A stretch of 64,000 nucleotides of DNA from Cornus controversa (taxonomy: Eukaryota; Streptophyta; Magnoliopsida; Cornales; Cornaceae): the NCBI GenBank assembly GCA_026545225.1, contig CM048848.1, positions 23,972,806 to 24,036,805 on the forward strand, in the 5' to 3' direction. The translations under genes were made by a program, and so were the position numbers. Positions 11,411-23,699 of this stretch are shown here, piece by piece (position 1 is the stretch's first letter; the number at the start of each line of letters is the position of its first letter). The notes under the pieces were generated by a model. It ran no database searches. It was given only the letters and a program-made list of their open reading frames with translations, and was not told the origin of the DNA.

Positions 11411-12403
11411 TAGGATGCTGGAGGTGGTAGAGGACGTGGTCGACAAGGTGACGCTGGTTGTGGAAGTGGCGACCATGGAGTGGAATAGATGGATGAGGCA
11501 GTTCAAATGCCGAACTCAGAAGTTCAAATGCCAAACCCAGTGGTGGGACAGGGTCAAGTCATTACCCTGGTCCAACAAATAAAGAAGTTGGGAGTGATTG
11601 ACTTTACCAAGGCTACAGATCCACTAGATGCAGAAAAGTGGATAGAAGGCATGGAGAAGTACTTTAAAATTATGGACTGCACTGAAGTGTAGAAAAGAAG
11701 GATAGTAGTTTTCTGCTTATCTGGCGATGCTCAACAGTGGTGGCAATCTATGATTAAGAGTGTTGGAGATGTCACACACATGCACTGGGATGAGTTTAAG
11801 AATCGATTCTATGAAAAGTATTTTCCATGTGCAGTGAGGGATAGAATGGCAGCTGAGTTTATTCACCTGGAGCAAGAAACTGAAGCATTGACGGTGAGCC
11901 AATATGAGGCGAAGTTTGCAGAACTCTCTCGATTTGCACCTTATATGGTTACAGATGAGGAGAGTCGGGCTAGAAGATTTGTAGAGGGACTGACTTCTAG
12001 CATAAGGAGGCTAGTGATTAGTCACGGGTTAAATAGTTACACAAAGGTCGTAGAGCATGCTATGAGGATTGAACAAGATAACCTTAAATATCAACGGAAG
12101 AAGGAGCATAAGGCAGCAGAGAAGGAAAAGAGAAAAAGTAGTTTTAACTCGCAGCATAATCTGAGGAGGCAACAGCAGCAATAACCTCCAAAAGATATAC
12201 AGAGCTAAGCGAGGCAAAGAGCTAGGCAGGATTGGCAAGTAGCGAAAAGACAAAGAGTTGGTGGAGGTGAGCAGTCCACAGCTCTAGTACCAGCTGCACC
12301 TCAAAACACTCAGCCTCGCCAGTTTCATGGACAATGCTACAACTGTCAAGAAAAAGGACATATAGCCCGCTACTGTACTAAACCACATAAGGAAGGATAG
12401 CAG
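11411..12403 (+). pseudogene. E2 gag polyprotein, multiple in-frame stops
   Basis: One frame gives a Gly/Arg-rich N-terminus (GGGRGRGRQ near 11420), then DEAVQMPN at 11489. The gag core follows (ATDPLDAEKWIEGMEKYF; a WW pair in AQQWWQS; FYEKYFP near 11810), then a Lys/Gln-rich linker and one CCHC knuckle, CYNCQEKGHIARYC, at 12335-12376. TAG stops lie at 11486 and 11690 and a TAA at 12182, followed by several more; most fit CAG or CAA turned to stop. No frameshift is needed through the knuckle. The product would be the particle-forming Gag of a Tekay-like element. Confidence 0.85.
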
Positions 12404-12492
12404 AGGGTTCAAGCACTGCAGTAGCAGGGGGAGCAAGGGTTTATGCTGTGTACCCAAAAGTTGGGCAAAATGCTGCACCACCTGCAATAAAA

Positions 12493-12755
12493 GGTACATT
12501 TGCTATTTATGGTAGTATAATTAGAGTGTTATTTGATTCAGATTCTACGTAGCCATTATTTCACTATCAATGGTAATATATTTGGAATGGAACCTGAGAG
12601 TATGAATAGTGATGTACCCATTGTAACTCCCCTTGGACACTCAACGACACTTGATAGGGTGAGTCGTGCTTGTTCTATTAGGATTTTTGAAAGAACATCT
12701 GGTGGACTTGATGATATTACAATTGAGGGCATATCATTACCACCTATCTAGTTTT
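12493..12755 (+). pseudogene. E2 protease remnant
   Basis: After a frame change, GSIIRVLFDSDST resembles the aspartic protease active-site loop (VLFDSGA) with the Gly position altered. Further on, VTPLGHSTTLDRVSRACSI and DDITIEGISLP match the order of the later part of gypsy proteases. It is broken by stops and a frameshift and is not functional. Confidence 0.6.
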
Positions 12756-13384
12756 AGGAATTTGGTGAGCTAGACCAGAGGATTGAGTCTAGATAGAGAT
12801 ATGGTAGTTAAGATTTACGAGTCGTGGTATACTCCAGTTATGGGAGCCTAGAACTTTGAAAAGTTTTTGATATAAAAATTTTAGGTGGAAAGTGAAGAAT
12901 CGATTGTGATTGCAGGGTTGAAAGAATCGAAGGTATGAGGACAAGGAAGACAGGTTGTCGAGGTTGAACTAACGAGGGAAAATGGCCTGGCCAGACATTT
13001 TTCTTTGATTAGTGCTTCTCTTACGATGTGTCAGGTCCAAGTAGTTATGGAATTGACTTGTTGGGTATTGACAAGTGAGGAAAGAGTTATAACCTAGGTG
13101 AGTATTAGGGAAAGTAGGATTTAGTGATATGTTAGATCTTTGTATTGTCTCTCATGAGATACAAGGATTTAATTGCAAATTGGTAATGATTTTTGTTTGT
13201 GGATGATGATGTTAAGCACATGGAAGAGTTAGTCAACTTTATGAACATGTGACTTTTATGTGATAGGGGTGCAGTGGCACACTAATCTACATTGAGAACT
13301 ATGTGAGTAACAATATCTATGAGATATGATATTGGCATTGCATTGATTTTATGCAAATAGTTGCATGGAGAACTTGTTGTTCAC
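12756..13384 (+). other. Decayed pol region of E2
   Basis: No continuous domain. ~12830-13080 resembles E1 2820-3055. At ~13189-13250 the short reading FLFVDDDVKHMEELVNFM recalls the reverse transcriptase YVDD box and the sequence after it, which would place the deletion within RT; this is a weak reading. Confidence 0.35.
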
Positions 13385-13965
13385 CGGTATGTTAGGCTGA
13401 GGTCGGTGACAGCTGCCTATTGGGCCCCGAGTTAGTGCAAGAAACAATAGAGAAGGTAGCTACTATTAGAGACCGACTTCGTACAACTCAGAGTCGACAG
13501 AAGAATTATGCAGATCGACATCAACGAACTTTGGAATTTAATGTAGGGGACTTGGTGTTTCTATAAGTCTCACCTATGAAGGGAGTGGTCAGATTTAAAG
13601 GAAGAAAAGGAAAGTTAGCTCCTTGACTTATTGGACCCTTCCTGATCACCGAGAGAATTGGGGAAGTGGCATATAGGATAGCTTTACGTCCCAGTTTAGC
13701 AACAGTTCATGATGTCTTTCATGCCTCCATATTCAGAAAATGTTTGAGAGTTAAGACTCAAGCCATTGACAGAAGTGGGGTAGAGTTATGCCTTGATACT
13801 ACATATGTTTAAACGCTTGTTCGCATTGTGGATCATTTAGTGAAGCAATTAAGGCATACAGAGATACCATTTCTAAAGGTGCAGTGGAATCATCATGACG
13901 AAAGAGAAGCTACATGGTTATTGGAGTCAAAGACGGTGGAAAAATATCCACAGCTCTTTGAATAA
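13385..13965 (+). pseudogene. E2 integrase C-terminus with chromodomain
   Basis: One frame (with a few stops, such as after GDLVFL) reads EVGDSCLLGPELVQETIEK, SRQKNYADRHQR, NVGDLVFL, VSPMKGVVRFKGRKGKL, IGPFLITERIGEVAYRIAL, HDVFHASIFRKCL. This is the conserved tail after the integrase catalytic core, with the GPF/Y motif. Residues after ~110 (VRIVDHLVKQLRHTEIPFLK, VQWNHHDEREATWLLES, YPQLFE) form the chromodomain that directs such elements to heterochromatin. The zinc-binding and DDE parts of integrase are absent. It ends in TAA 13963, 48 bp before the 3' LTR. Confidence 0.85.
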
Positions 13966-13980
13966 GGTACGCAAATTTTG

Positions 13981-14010
13981 AGGACAAAATTTCTTTTTAG
14001 GAGGGTAGAA
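13981..14010 (+). other. E2 polypurine tract
   Basis: AGGACAAAATTTC followed by TTTTTAGGAGGGTAGAA immediately precedes the LTR start TGTAACACCC at 14011; plus-strand primer site. Confidence 0.75.
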
Positions 14011-14292
14011 TGTAACACCCTTAAAATTAGATAGGATCTTGTTTTATTTTCTTTAGGACTCAAAGGGAATTTTTGGACCTTGTGGGGGTAGAAGTGTAAT
14101 TATGGATATATATATATATATATGCATATATATATGTGTGTATGTGTATATATATGTAGCCCATATGTATATGTCTTGTAAAAGAAGCCTTGAATTGGAA
14201 GTGGCAGACAAGTTTTCCTTTGGTTGACAAATGGAAGACATTAGGAGGGTCACTTTTGCATGTGAAGTTGGATGTTGTATGTAATGTATCAA

Positions 14293-14329
<37 letters not shown>

Positions 14330-17300
14330 TATGTCATGTGAGTGAAGTTTGAGCTTGTGTGTGGTCATGAGAGTAAACAGATGCATGAAGTGATGAATTG
14401 ATTTTGTGGCAGACACTTTGGTGCGTGGTTAACACATGAAAACTTGGCTAGTGTAGTATTAAAGTTATATTAAGTGATGTAGTAAAACATAGATAGGATA
14501 AACTTTCGACCGAAGTAGGAAAAATAGAAGGTGGAGTTTGTGGCTTTCTATAGAGAGAGAGAGAGAGAAACACTTGTGATCGGTTAGAGAGAGAAAGAAG
14601 AAGAAGAAAAAGAAGAAGAGAAAGAAAGAGAAGAAGAAGAGGAGAAGAAAATCTTCATTGAGGCAAGTTAAATCTTGTCTTTGCATTTCTATATATCTAT
14701 ATATATAGATTTATTTACGATGATGGATATAGATGTAAATGTATCTTGTTAGATTTTTTATTTAAGTCTTGTTAGATATAAATTCTGGGTCTTGAGGTTA
14801 GGAGTTACTTGATTAGTCTTTGGGCTGTATATACAAATATATATATATATATATATATATACATAGATTGATGTATATAGCTGCTGTTAGATATATGTTA
14901 GGCTGTCATTAATGTGATGACTTACATGAGCCATAGGTGTTCTGGGAGATCTTTTTGTGGGTGTATATTTACTGATGCATGTGTATATGTATATAGTTAT
15001 TTATATAATATAGTGTTGTAAAGAAATTCTTTATGTTTATGTGATAGAAGTGCTGTGCATGTGTAATCCGAATGGAAAGACCCAGATTGATTTATTCCTT
15101 TATTCTTTTATATATATAAATACATTTTTTTATATATCTTGTTATGCCTGGATACTCACATGCAAATCCACTGTTTTTCTTTTGTTTTAACTTGATCAAT
15201 TTCTTTGGTAAGACTTGTAACCCACGTGTGCCTAGCTACATCCATAGAGCATTTTATTGTTTTTTTTTTTTTTTGTGCATCTAAAGTTGGTGGAGCTTTG
15301 CATGTTTGATGGAGTGTTAAGGTATGCTGGAGATTGATTTTAATGGTGGATTTTCGGCTTTTAGTGCTGGTTCATGTAAGGGTTAAGGATAAAGCATTTT
15401 TTTTTATCAAAGCTTTGGTCTTATATCTCTATGTGGTCTATTGCTCTCTTTTAAAACCATTGGAAATGTCTTTGTGATTGAGACCAATTTGAAGGTTAGA
15501 CAAAAAGCTTTTTCTGTATTCTTTTTCTTCATACATGATATTCATACAATAGTTTTGTGTGTAAAATAGTAGGATTGGGACTGTCTAAATGAAAGGTTTG
15601 AACTAGTTTAGAATTTTTGTTTGGGCTGGATAATAGCATTAGGCTATGAAATTGGTTTGGGTCTAGTTTTAATTGGTTTAAATTTAGCTTGGTGTTGGAA
15701 CTAGGCTTCTTTTTCTTTTAAATTGGTCTTGCAAATTGGCTTACACAGTGGGCTGAAATATGGTGGTTGGTGATCTAGATTGGGCCCAAATTAAGAATTG
15801 GCCCAGCATCATTTAAAAAGAGATAAATGATGGCTTGATTTTGGATTGGGCCATAATTAAGAATAGGCCCAAGGTCATGTAAAAGACATGTAAAGAATTT
15901 TCGTGTGGGCTGAAATTATAGCTTGGAGGAAAAATGTTTTTGACGCTCCATAAATTACGAAAATTTCCAAAATTCTATGTTTATGCATAATAGAACTAAT
16001 TATGCTAGATTAATTGGTTCAAGGGAAAAATTCTCGAATGCTCCATAATTTACAAAAATTTATGAAATCTTTTGTTTTAACGCAATATATTTTGTTAAGT
16101 TAGAATAGTTGGTCCTAAGGATTAAAGTTTTGGTTAGTGACGATTTAAGCTTTGTGAACACACATTTCGCTTATTTAATTTATTAAATGTGAAAAGTATT
16201 TAATAAATTATAAAAGATTTTTTGTTGGTAAAGAATGCTTGTTTCCTTTGGTTCAATTTAGATAAAATTGGAGAAAATATCCTTTGAAGCTTTAAAAATT
16301 ACGAAAACCTCTAGAGTCGTACATTTTGGCATAATAAACTTAATTATGCTAAAATAATTAAGTTTAGAAAATTTTGTGTGGTGAAATCCTAAAACGATGA
16401 ATTAATGTGATTAATGATCACATTTAAGAGTGTTTTGATTTATCAAATGTTAAAAGCATTTGATAAATCCTAAAAGCTTGAAATCTTGAACAATGAGATC
16501 AAATTCTTAAAGAATTTGTGAGGTATGGTCAGGGACCTACCTTTGGGGTGTGTACAGCCCTTTTGTTATGGCCATTGGGCGAAGCGTGCTCTTATGGTGT
16601 GAACGTGGTCCGGGACCATCTGGAGAGTAGACGTACAAATCCAGCCACATGTGCAAGCTTCCTTAGTCCGGGACTATGCGATGCGCACCACTTGTTGGCT
16701 AAGCATGCCATCTATTGGAGGGGAGCCCGGGGCTCATGTGAGGTTATGCTAAGTTAATCTAGACGATTAGCTTAATAAGGAATTGTTGAGAATACAGTTC
16801 CTGTGTGTGAAAGAAATTGTGGATATGATAATTAACTAGAGTTTAATTATCATAAGAAAAACCTGTGTGAAAGAAACTGCAGATATGATAATTAACTAGA
16901 GTTTAATTATCATAAGAAAATTTGTAAAACTAATCAACAAAGATTGTTGAACGTGTCCTTATATGTAAGAATTTAAGACAAGGTCAATTTGTTGAGCAAT
17001 GATAGTGTTTTACAATTCTTGTTGAGCTTATTGAGGTCACCCCATTTTATTTTCAGGTACCGAGTGAATGGAAGTGCGGTACAGGACGATGGAGGCCATT
17101 TACATGTAAATTTTTTAACATGTAATTATTTTTGTTGTGCATAGTTGACTCTCAGGATGAGGGATGAGATCTCCAGATGAAGTTTTTGTAATAGATGATG
17201 TAGACGATCACATTTTGATTGTAATATGTAAAGTTTTTGGATTGATGTATGGTATGATGGACATTATTTTTCAAGTCGCGCACCGAATTTAAGTGCCGGA

Positions 17301-17335
17301 ATAGAGTTTCAGGTTTTGAAATTTGGGCCGTGACA
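14011..17335 (+). repeat. E2 3' LTR, 3325 bp
   Basis: Starts TGTAACACCC and ends CCGTGACA. From 14435 on it parallels the 5' LTR. Its first 420 bp, absent from the 5' copy, contain (TA)n blocks at 14108 and 14296. It carries the same stem-loop series as the 5' LTR. Confidence 0.9.
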
Positions 17336-17439
17336 CATTTAGTAATAAGAATCCTTGTTAACTTATCTTTACATGCCTATCCTATCCAATTCCAAAATCC
17401 ACTTATCATCAACCTCTTTACTCTTGCACAAAACATATC

Positions 17440-19338
17440 ACATGAATTATCATATATTCATTCCTTGTAAGCCCATTCACATCCACAGTGGCAGCCCGGT
17501 GGCGCCATATTTTAGTGCATAAAATATCAACTACATTTGTAGTTCTAGATGCTCTTGTCAACACTACAAGAACCATTAGTCAATTGAACAACTCCAAGAA
17601 TCTACAAGTTCATAGCTAATAGAGGGACTAGAGGGGTATTGTTGACTTAGAAGAGAGGAATTGTGTCTCTGAAGTTCCAAGTCATGATTGACCAATCATA
17701 TATATATATATAGATATCCCTTTTGAAGTGTGATGTGTGTGTCTAACATGTAAGACCTATTTAGTTGTTGGAGATGTTCTCAGCCCGCTAATAAGCAAAT
17801 AGACGCACACCAAGATTTTTTGGCCCTAGTGGGGCTTGAAGACTCCACCTTCCACTTTGAGGAGGAAGAGCTATACCGCGGGAACTGATAACCTTATATG
17901 CCGTTACATATGGATATATAGTCAACTCCGAGCTTCAAATAAATAATGGTTAAAAGTCATAAAATTCACTTTATAGATACACAAATCTTAAAATTCACAA
18001 AATTTTAGGTCCAATTCTCTTGAGAAACAAACCTTGAATCACATCAAATTGTTTAAAATCACAAAAATTATGTTTAAATGAAATAAACCCTAGAATTTGA
18101 AAATTTTAAGTCTAGCTTCTTAAGAATCATTGTAAATTTAAGTCTAGGCTTCTTAAGAATCGTGGAGAAGTAAGCTTTTGCTAATTTTCTTAAATGCAAT
18201 AAATATTTGAATTCATAAATTATAACCCTTAAATTATAAAAAAAAAAAAAACAACAACAACAACAACTACTTGAACATTCTTTCATAAAGTTCAGTCCAA
18301 GCAATTTTTTTTTATAGAATATAATTCAAATTTCATCTAAGTCAAATTTGTAATAAAACCCTAGTTTCCTTATAATCTAGGAAGTAAACTTTCCAAATCA
18401 TAGTAAAACGTTAAAACTCAATAAACTTTTAATTCAAAGAAGTCTCGTATAAACAATTAATAACTCTTAGCTCGTGTTTATAAACCCTCAAGGAAATATT
18501 TTGATGTTCACCACTCAATAATAACTAAACTCCTAATTAATCCATTTAACATAATTTGATTCATTTATCTACTGTCCCTAGTTAATCCTTCTTTGACTAA
18601 CCACCAAAGGCTATATAGCCTAGTGGTACTTCCTCAGTATTGAAAATAAAAGAGTAAAAGTTCAAGTTTGCAAAATGCCAAGTAAGTTCATGTGTTATTT
18701 GCGAGGATAAAATATAAATAATAAAAAATCACCCTTAGACTAAAAATTTTAGTTATCCAATTGATAAGTAATTATTTTTAAGCATGTTACACATCATTCA
18801 ACTAAGATGTTTATGGTCCAACTTAATCAATCAAACTCATAACCATGAACTATCAGGAACCTCATTTAATCAATGAATCTAATATAATTCAATTTAAACA
18901 AGTAATTCATCAATTGTATGATTAATATACATCTAACCAAGTATCTTAACACACACTCTGCATACCGACTTAGGTTCAAGAAATCTACTAAAAAAAAAGA
19001 CCTTTATAATTATTTCACTTTTGCTTTTGCTTTGAAGAGAGAATGAGAGTAAAATAGATAAATTGGTGACAGAAACAGAGAAGATGAACTTGATATTGGG
19101 TCATGAGAATGAGGAGCATAGAAAATTTGGAAAAGAAAAGAGAAAATTTGACATAAAAAGGGGTTAGGAACCCTCAAGACTAGACATAAAATAATTTTGG
19201 TGAAAAAAGTTCATAATTATAAAATAATACACACAGGAAATTAGAATAACAAAACATTTATAAGGTGGCTGTGATTCTCATGTTAGAAACAATTCATGAT
19301 TTACCACTAAAAATATCCACATTAATTCCATAACATTA

Positions 19339-19345
<7 letters not shown>
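17440..19345. repeat. Dispersed repeat R, copy 1
   Basis: Extended similarity to 28315-29635 and 44325-45725, for example the run TTCTTAAGAATCATTGTAAA followed by AAGTCTAGGCTTCTTAAGAA in all three. AT-rich, no ORF. It includes two SINE-like pieces: ~17740-17895 (reverse strand) and ~18600-18690 (forward; A box-like GCCTAGTGGTA and B box-like GTTCAAGTTTG). The class of R is not recognised; no LTR or inverted terminal repeat seen. Confidence 0.8.
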
Positions 19346-19369
<24 letters not shown>

Positions 19370-19396
19370 TGATGTGTTGGACAGGACATTACCTTT

Positions 19397-19887
19397 TGTG
19401 GGGAAAGAAATTCCCACCAATAGGAAAAAGACACCTGAGCATAAGAAAAGTCAACATAGTAAATATGGCATGATCTGGCTCAGTGCTGAGAAAGATATGT
19501 GGCAGTAATTGTCTTAACGTAGACATCACATGTGGCAGCTACAGTCAATAAGTCAAAGAGGAATCATCAAATCAAGTTCAAATTAGGAAAGATTAGATTC
19601 TTTCCTTGAGAGAAGGAATTGATACAAATCAGACTCAAATCAAGGGAGAATCACAAGATAATCGACACCAAATCAGCACTAGAGTGGAAGGACTCCTCGT
19701 ATAAATATGTATAGAAAAATCCTGTAAAAAGAAAGGAGGCCATGGCGAGGGCAGAGAGATCTATGGGCGTAGGCTGAATTATGTCGAATCATGTAAATCC
19801 TATTTGTCTACTTTAATTTCTGTAATTATTGAGTGTTATTTGCTTATTAATTGCTTGATTTTATATTGGGCGATTTTTGCACCTACA
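19397..19887 (+). repeat. E3 5' LTR, 491 bp
   Basis: Pairs with 25328-25874; the 5' copy lacks ~55 bp present in the 3' copy near 25690-25750. A TATA box, TATAAATAT, lies at 19700-19708. Confidence 0.92.
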
Positions 19888-19888
19888 C

Positions 19889-19907
19889 TTTGGCACCATC
19901 TGTGGGA
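19889..19907 (+). other. E3 primer-binding site
   Basis: TTTGGCACCATCTGTGGGA, close to the TTGGCGCCGTCTGTGGGA site of Tat/Ogre-type elements, starts one base after the LTR. Confidence 0.7.
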
Positions 19908-21462
19908 AATCGATTGATTTCCTGAAAAGTTCGTTCCGACGCAATTGAATCAAATATGTCACGACGAAAGGTGAAGCAAGAGAAGGGACTGCAATGATAC
20001 ATCTACTGTACCGTGAGATCCAAACACAGTATTGTATCAAGAGATCAAAACTTTATTGGATCTAAGCTCGAGCTATGCAAGATTCTCAACACATATAAGT
20101 CATATTTAAATTACCAAGTGAATAATATTGTTGTAGAAATCATAAAATTAATTTCCTATGTTTATCGATGTTTTTCTTAAATCTTTTGCAAATAGAAAAT
20201 AATTCATGTATTGTCAGAAACGGGATTCTATATTCAAAGTTCTACAAAGGAGCAAGTCGAAGAGAAATTAAAGTTGGGACAGCTACGCTTTTCTGTCATC
20301 TCATGGTTCACCACCAAGTTATTGATGCACTTTTGTTCTAGTTTTGATTACTGGAAAACATTTGCGTACATGTATGTGGCAGGGAAAAAATCAATGAAGA
20401 TGGGTCTAAGTTGAAGACCCACTTCACCTGCTGAAGCATCATCACTACTAACTGTGACTTCACCAATTTCATTGAAGCCAATCACCATCACTGGAGTGTC
20501 ATGACCATTCCAAACTCACCAAGTCTAGCAGCACTGTGTAGCTCCAACCATGTCCGAACATTTTGCCAAAGCCGCTGCCCATGGCTTCCACAAGTCAAAG
20601 CTTTTATGGCTGGAATCCCATGTCTCCACCGCTGTGGTGAACCGTCTTTTCTTATATATGTGTGGCCAGCTCATGCACTGCCGAAATGGGTCTCCTTCAT
20701 CTATTATGGATGCCTCCAATCAGCATCCTCATCATAACTGATCGGGAATAAACCATTGATCGAGTAATATCAACCATCGAATCTGGCTTCAATGCTAAAT
20801 GAATCTTCACCACCAAGCATGGCTTCAACACCAAACGAGTCCCCATCTCCAAACATGGATTCATTACCGAATGTGTCCATCAATTCACCGTCGTGGATCT
20901 TAATCATTGCCGAGTATGGCTCCTCAATTTTTCTCTCACCAAAGAATTGATCCTTACGGATAAACTCACACTGATCTAGGTAACACCATCAATCCCTCTA
21001 ATTTGTAATCCAAAGTGGAGTCGAACCATCGCCAATTGGGTACTATCTCTGTGATTAATATCAAGATCCGTGTTCTGGCCCATCAATGACGAACTAGCCT
21101 GAACCATTAACAACGATCATGGATGTTGTTGATCAAAATCTTCATCTACAAATGATCAGCTAAACATCAATAATTGAATAGCCAAGCCCTTATAACTTCA
21201 TCACCGATCAATAACCAAGTTCGTACTCAACATCAAATCTGGACCAAACCATGCCGATCAAGCCTGAGCATGTACTGACTCATATCAACAATCTAGCATG
21301 ATCCCATTGCTGAACCATTAGTTATTTTCACCATCGATTGGTATATTAATCACAACCGATCTATTTTCGCAAACATCAACAATGGAACCACCAGAACTCG
21401 TGTATGGGATTATCTTTGTAATTTCAAGTGAATATCATCATCATCCGATATGGGGGTATGGT
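19908..21462 (+). other. E3 interior, non-coding
   Basis: Only short ORFs. Rich in recurring CACCATC, CCGATC and AATC words. A ~90 bp module around 21024-21112 (including GTTCTGGCCCATCAATG) recurs at ~22415-22502. Confidence 0.6.
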
Positions 21463-22031
21463 TGTAATACCCCACTTCAACACATGGTATGATATTGTTC
21501 GCTTTGAGCCTAAGCCCGCACAGTTTTGCTCTTGGGTTTTACCCCACAAGGCCTCATACCATTTGAAGAGAACATACTACATATAAGCACATCCCGTTTT
21601 CCACACCCAGGCGATGTGGGATTGAGCACCCTGTACCCTATCAGTGTGGTAGCTCAGCCTAGTGTCTGTCTTCACACCCGTCCACTCACACCCGTCCACA
21701 AGGGTTACTACAATCCACCCCCTACGAGGCCCGACGTTCTCGTCGGCACACTTCCGGCTGGATTTAGGCTCTGATACCAACTGTAATACCCCGCTCCAAC
21801 ACATGGTATGATATTGTCCGCTTTGGGCCTAAGCCCGCACAGTTTTGCTCTTGGATTTTACCCTAAAAGGCCTCATACCATTTGAAGAAAACATACTACA
21901 TACAAGCACATCCTCTTTTTCACACTCAGGCGATGTGGGATTGAGCACCCTTTACCCTATCAGTGTGGTAGTGCAACCCAGTGTCTGTCTTAGCACCCAT
22001 CCACTCACACCCGTCCACAAAGGTTACTACA
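21463..22031 (-). mobile_element. TRIM element nested in E3
   Basis: Two 250-bp LTRs (21463-21712 and 21782-22031) enclose only 69 bp. Read on the reverse strand, the interior starts with TTGGTATCAGAGCC (Met-tRNA primer site) and ends with a purine tract GTAGGGGGTGGAT. LTR ends are TGTAGTAACC and GGGGTATTACA. The 5-bp duplication ATGGT is perfect (21458-21462 and 22032-22036). It has no coding capacity, as expected for a terminal-repeat retrotransposon in miniature. No 5S rRNA-like box was seen, so it is not obviously Cassandra. Confidence 0.95.
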
Positions 22032-22036
22032 ATGGT

Positions 22037-22755
22037 TATTCCAGATTGAGACTCAATTGGCACTTTATGACTCATCGATGATATCGCAAATTGGAATGTA
22101 CATCACTACCAATCTGCAAACCCATGTGCAATTGCCAAGCCATTTTTATCCCGCTGAACTATACGTTTTATCTAGCAAGGATTCATGTCCTGGATCGATT
22201 TGCAACCGATTGAGCATGATGAATCTAGAAATCGACAATCATAACTTGGCAGGATTGAACAGATCAGAACGTTGATCTGTTGCTCGATAACCCTTCAGTA
22301 CGGCGGCCTTCAGCTTCCCTCTCATTGCTGCAAAATTTATACATCGATACAACCAACAAATTCGATCATCACAGGCCATGGCTTCCCAAGCTACTGAACT
22401 GATTTAAGTCGAACGAAACCATCACCGATCGGACACTCCATCTCTGATCAATTGCTAAATGCGTATTCTGGCCCATCAATGTCGAACTAACTTGAACCAC
22501 TAACGCCAATCGGTATCTGCATCAACATCAATCGCCAAACAGGATGAAACTCTACAATATCATTGCCAATCGAAGCATGATATCACCAATGACAATCCCT
22601 ATAACTATTGAGGCCGAACGAGGTTCCTCAGCAGCAACATTGAATGATCATCGGACCTTGGAATTATGAATTGTAGTCGCAAGAGATTTACTAGCAGGGA
22701 AGCTATGGAAAGGCGCAGAAATATAGAATTCTCAAATCTAGTACGCTTATATATG

Positions 22756-22801
<46 letters not shown>

Positions 22802-23699
22802 AGTTCAATGATTTATTTCGTTAGCAATATGCATAAACATGCAAGCATATACAATTATATGTCATGTATGTTTACTTTCAACCTCATTGGTCAAAACCCA
22901 TCTCGAGTAGTTCAGACACACAATTTGTTATAGTCTTTTGCATGTGGTTTGTCCATAAACCAGCCATTTCAGTTTCAAATAAGCTTTAAAAAAATAATAA
23001 TAATAATAAATAAATAAATGAACCGACTAGATACAGTCTTGATGACTGAACTTAGATTTATACAAAAATCTAACACCAAATCGTATTTTCTACTTCTAGT
23101 TGGTTTGCGCAAAAACACACAAACTCAATACTAAGTTGTTTGAATTTTAAGACTTTATGTGGTGCTAACCTTTCAAAGGGACTCAACAAAACATATGGAT
23201 ATGTTTGACATTAGTACACATATAGTTGTTAGGCCTCTCAAAACTTATGGTTTTAGTTAAAAACATATTGTCCAACTTTATTAGAAGAGTTGAGATTGAG
23301 CTTAAATAATTGGCAAATTTATGTGAATGTAAGAGACCAGACCATTTTAATTTTTCTAGAGTAAACATGAACTTGAATAGATTACTTGCTCATTTAGTCG
23401 CTTCTGGTACCATTTTCGAGATTAATAACTTTATTGACTAGCATGGCTTATAGTCATAGCTAAATATGGTGGAAGAGACCATCAATCTTTAGTGCAGGTT
23501 TTTGGAAGGGACAATCAGCCTTGAAGCTACACAACAATTAAAGTTGTACTCGCAATCCAATTTGTTTGCTAATAGAGACAATCCAAAAGCATAACAACTA
23601 TGCCATTACTAGCAAAAAAGACATGTCAATCCATGCCATTGGATTTGCAAATGATTGTTTGAAAATAGACGAAAATGTCAGCAAAGGAAATGAGAAAAA
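22037..23699 (+). other. E3 interior, non-coding, with (AT)n
   Basis: No recognisable ORF. An (AT)n tract spans ~22757-22799, and the second copy of the ~90-bp internal module lies at ~22415-22502. Confidence 0.6.

Larger units (their letters stand above)
8328..17335 (+). mobile_element. E2: chromodomain (Tekay-like) Ty3/gypsy element, internally deleted
   Basis: LTR pair 8328-11246 and 14011-17335, initiator-Met-type primer-binding site after the 5' LTR, gag, a protease remnant, an integrase tail with chromodomain, and a polypurine tract. Reverse transcriptase, RNase H and the integrase core are missing or unreadable. Long LTRs plus a C-terminal chromodomain fit the Tekay/Del lineage. The first ~420 bp of the 5' LTR are displaced by the Athila insertion. 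Confidence 0.9.

Noticed and set aside
21463-22031. Cassandra-type TRIM
   Set aside because: No 5S rRNA-like A box or C box seen in the LTRs on either strand.
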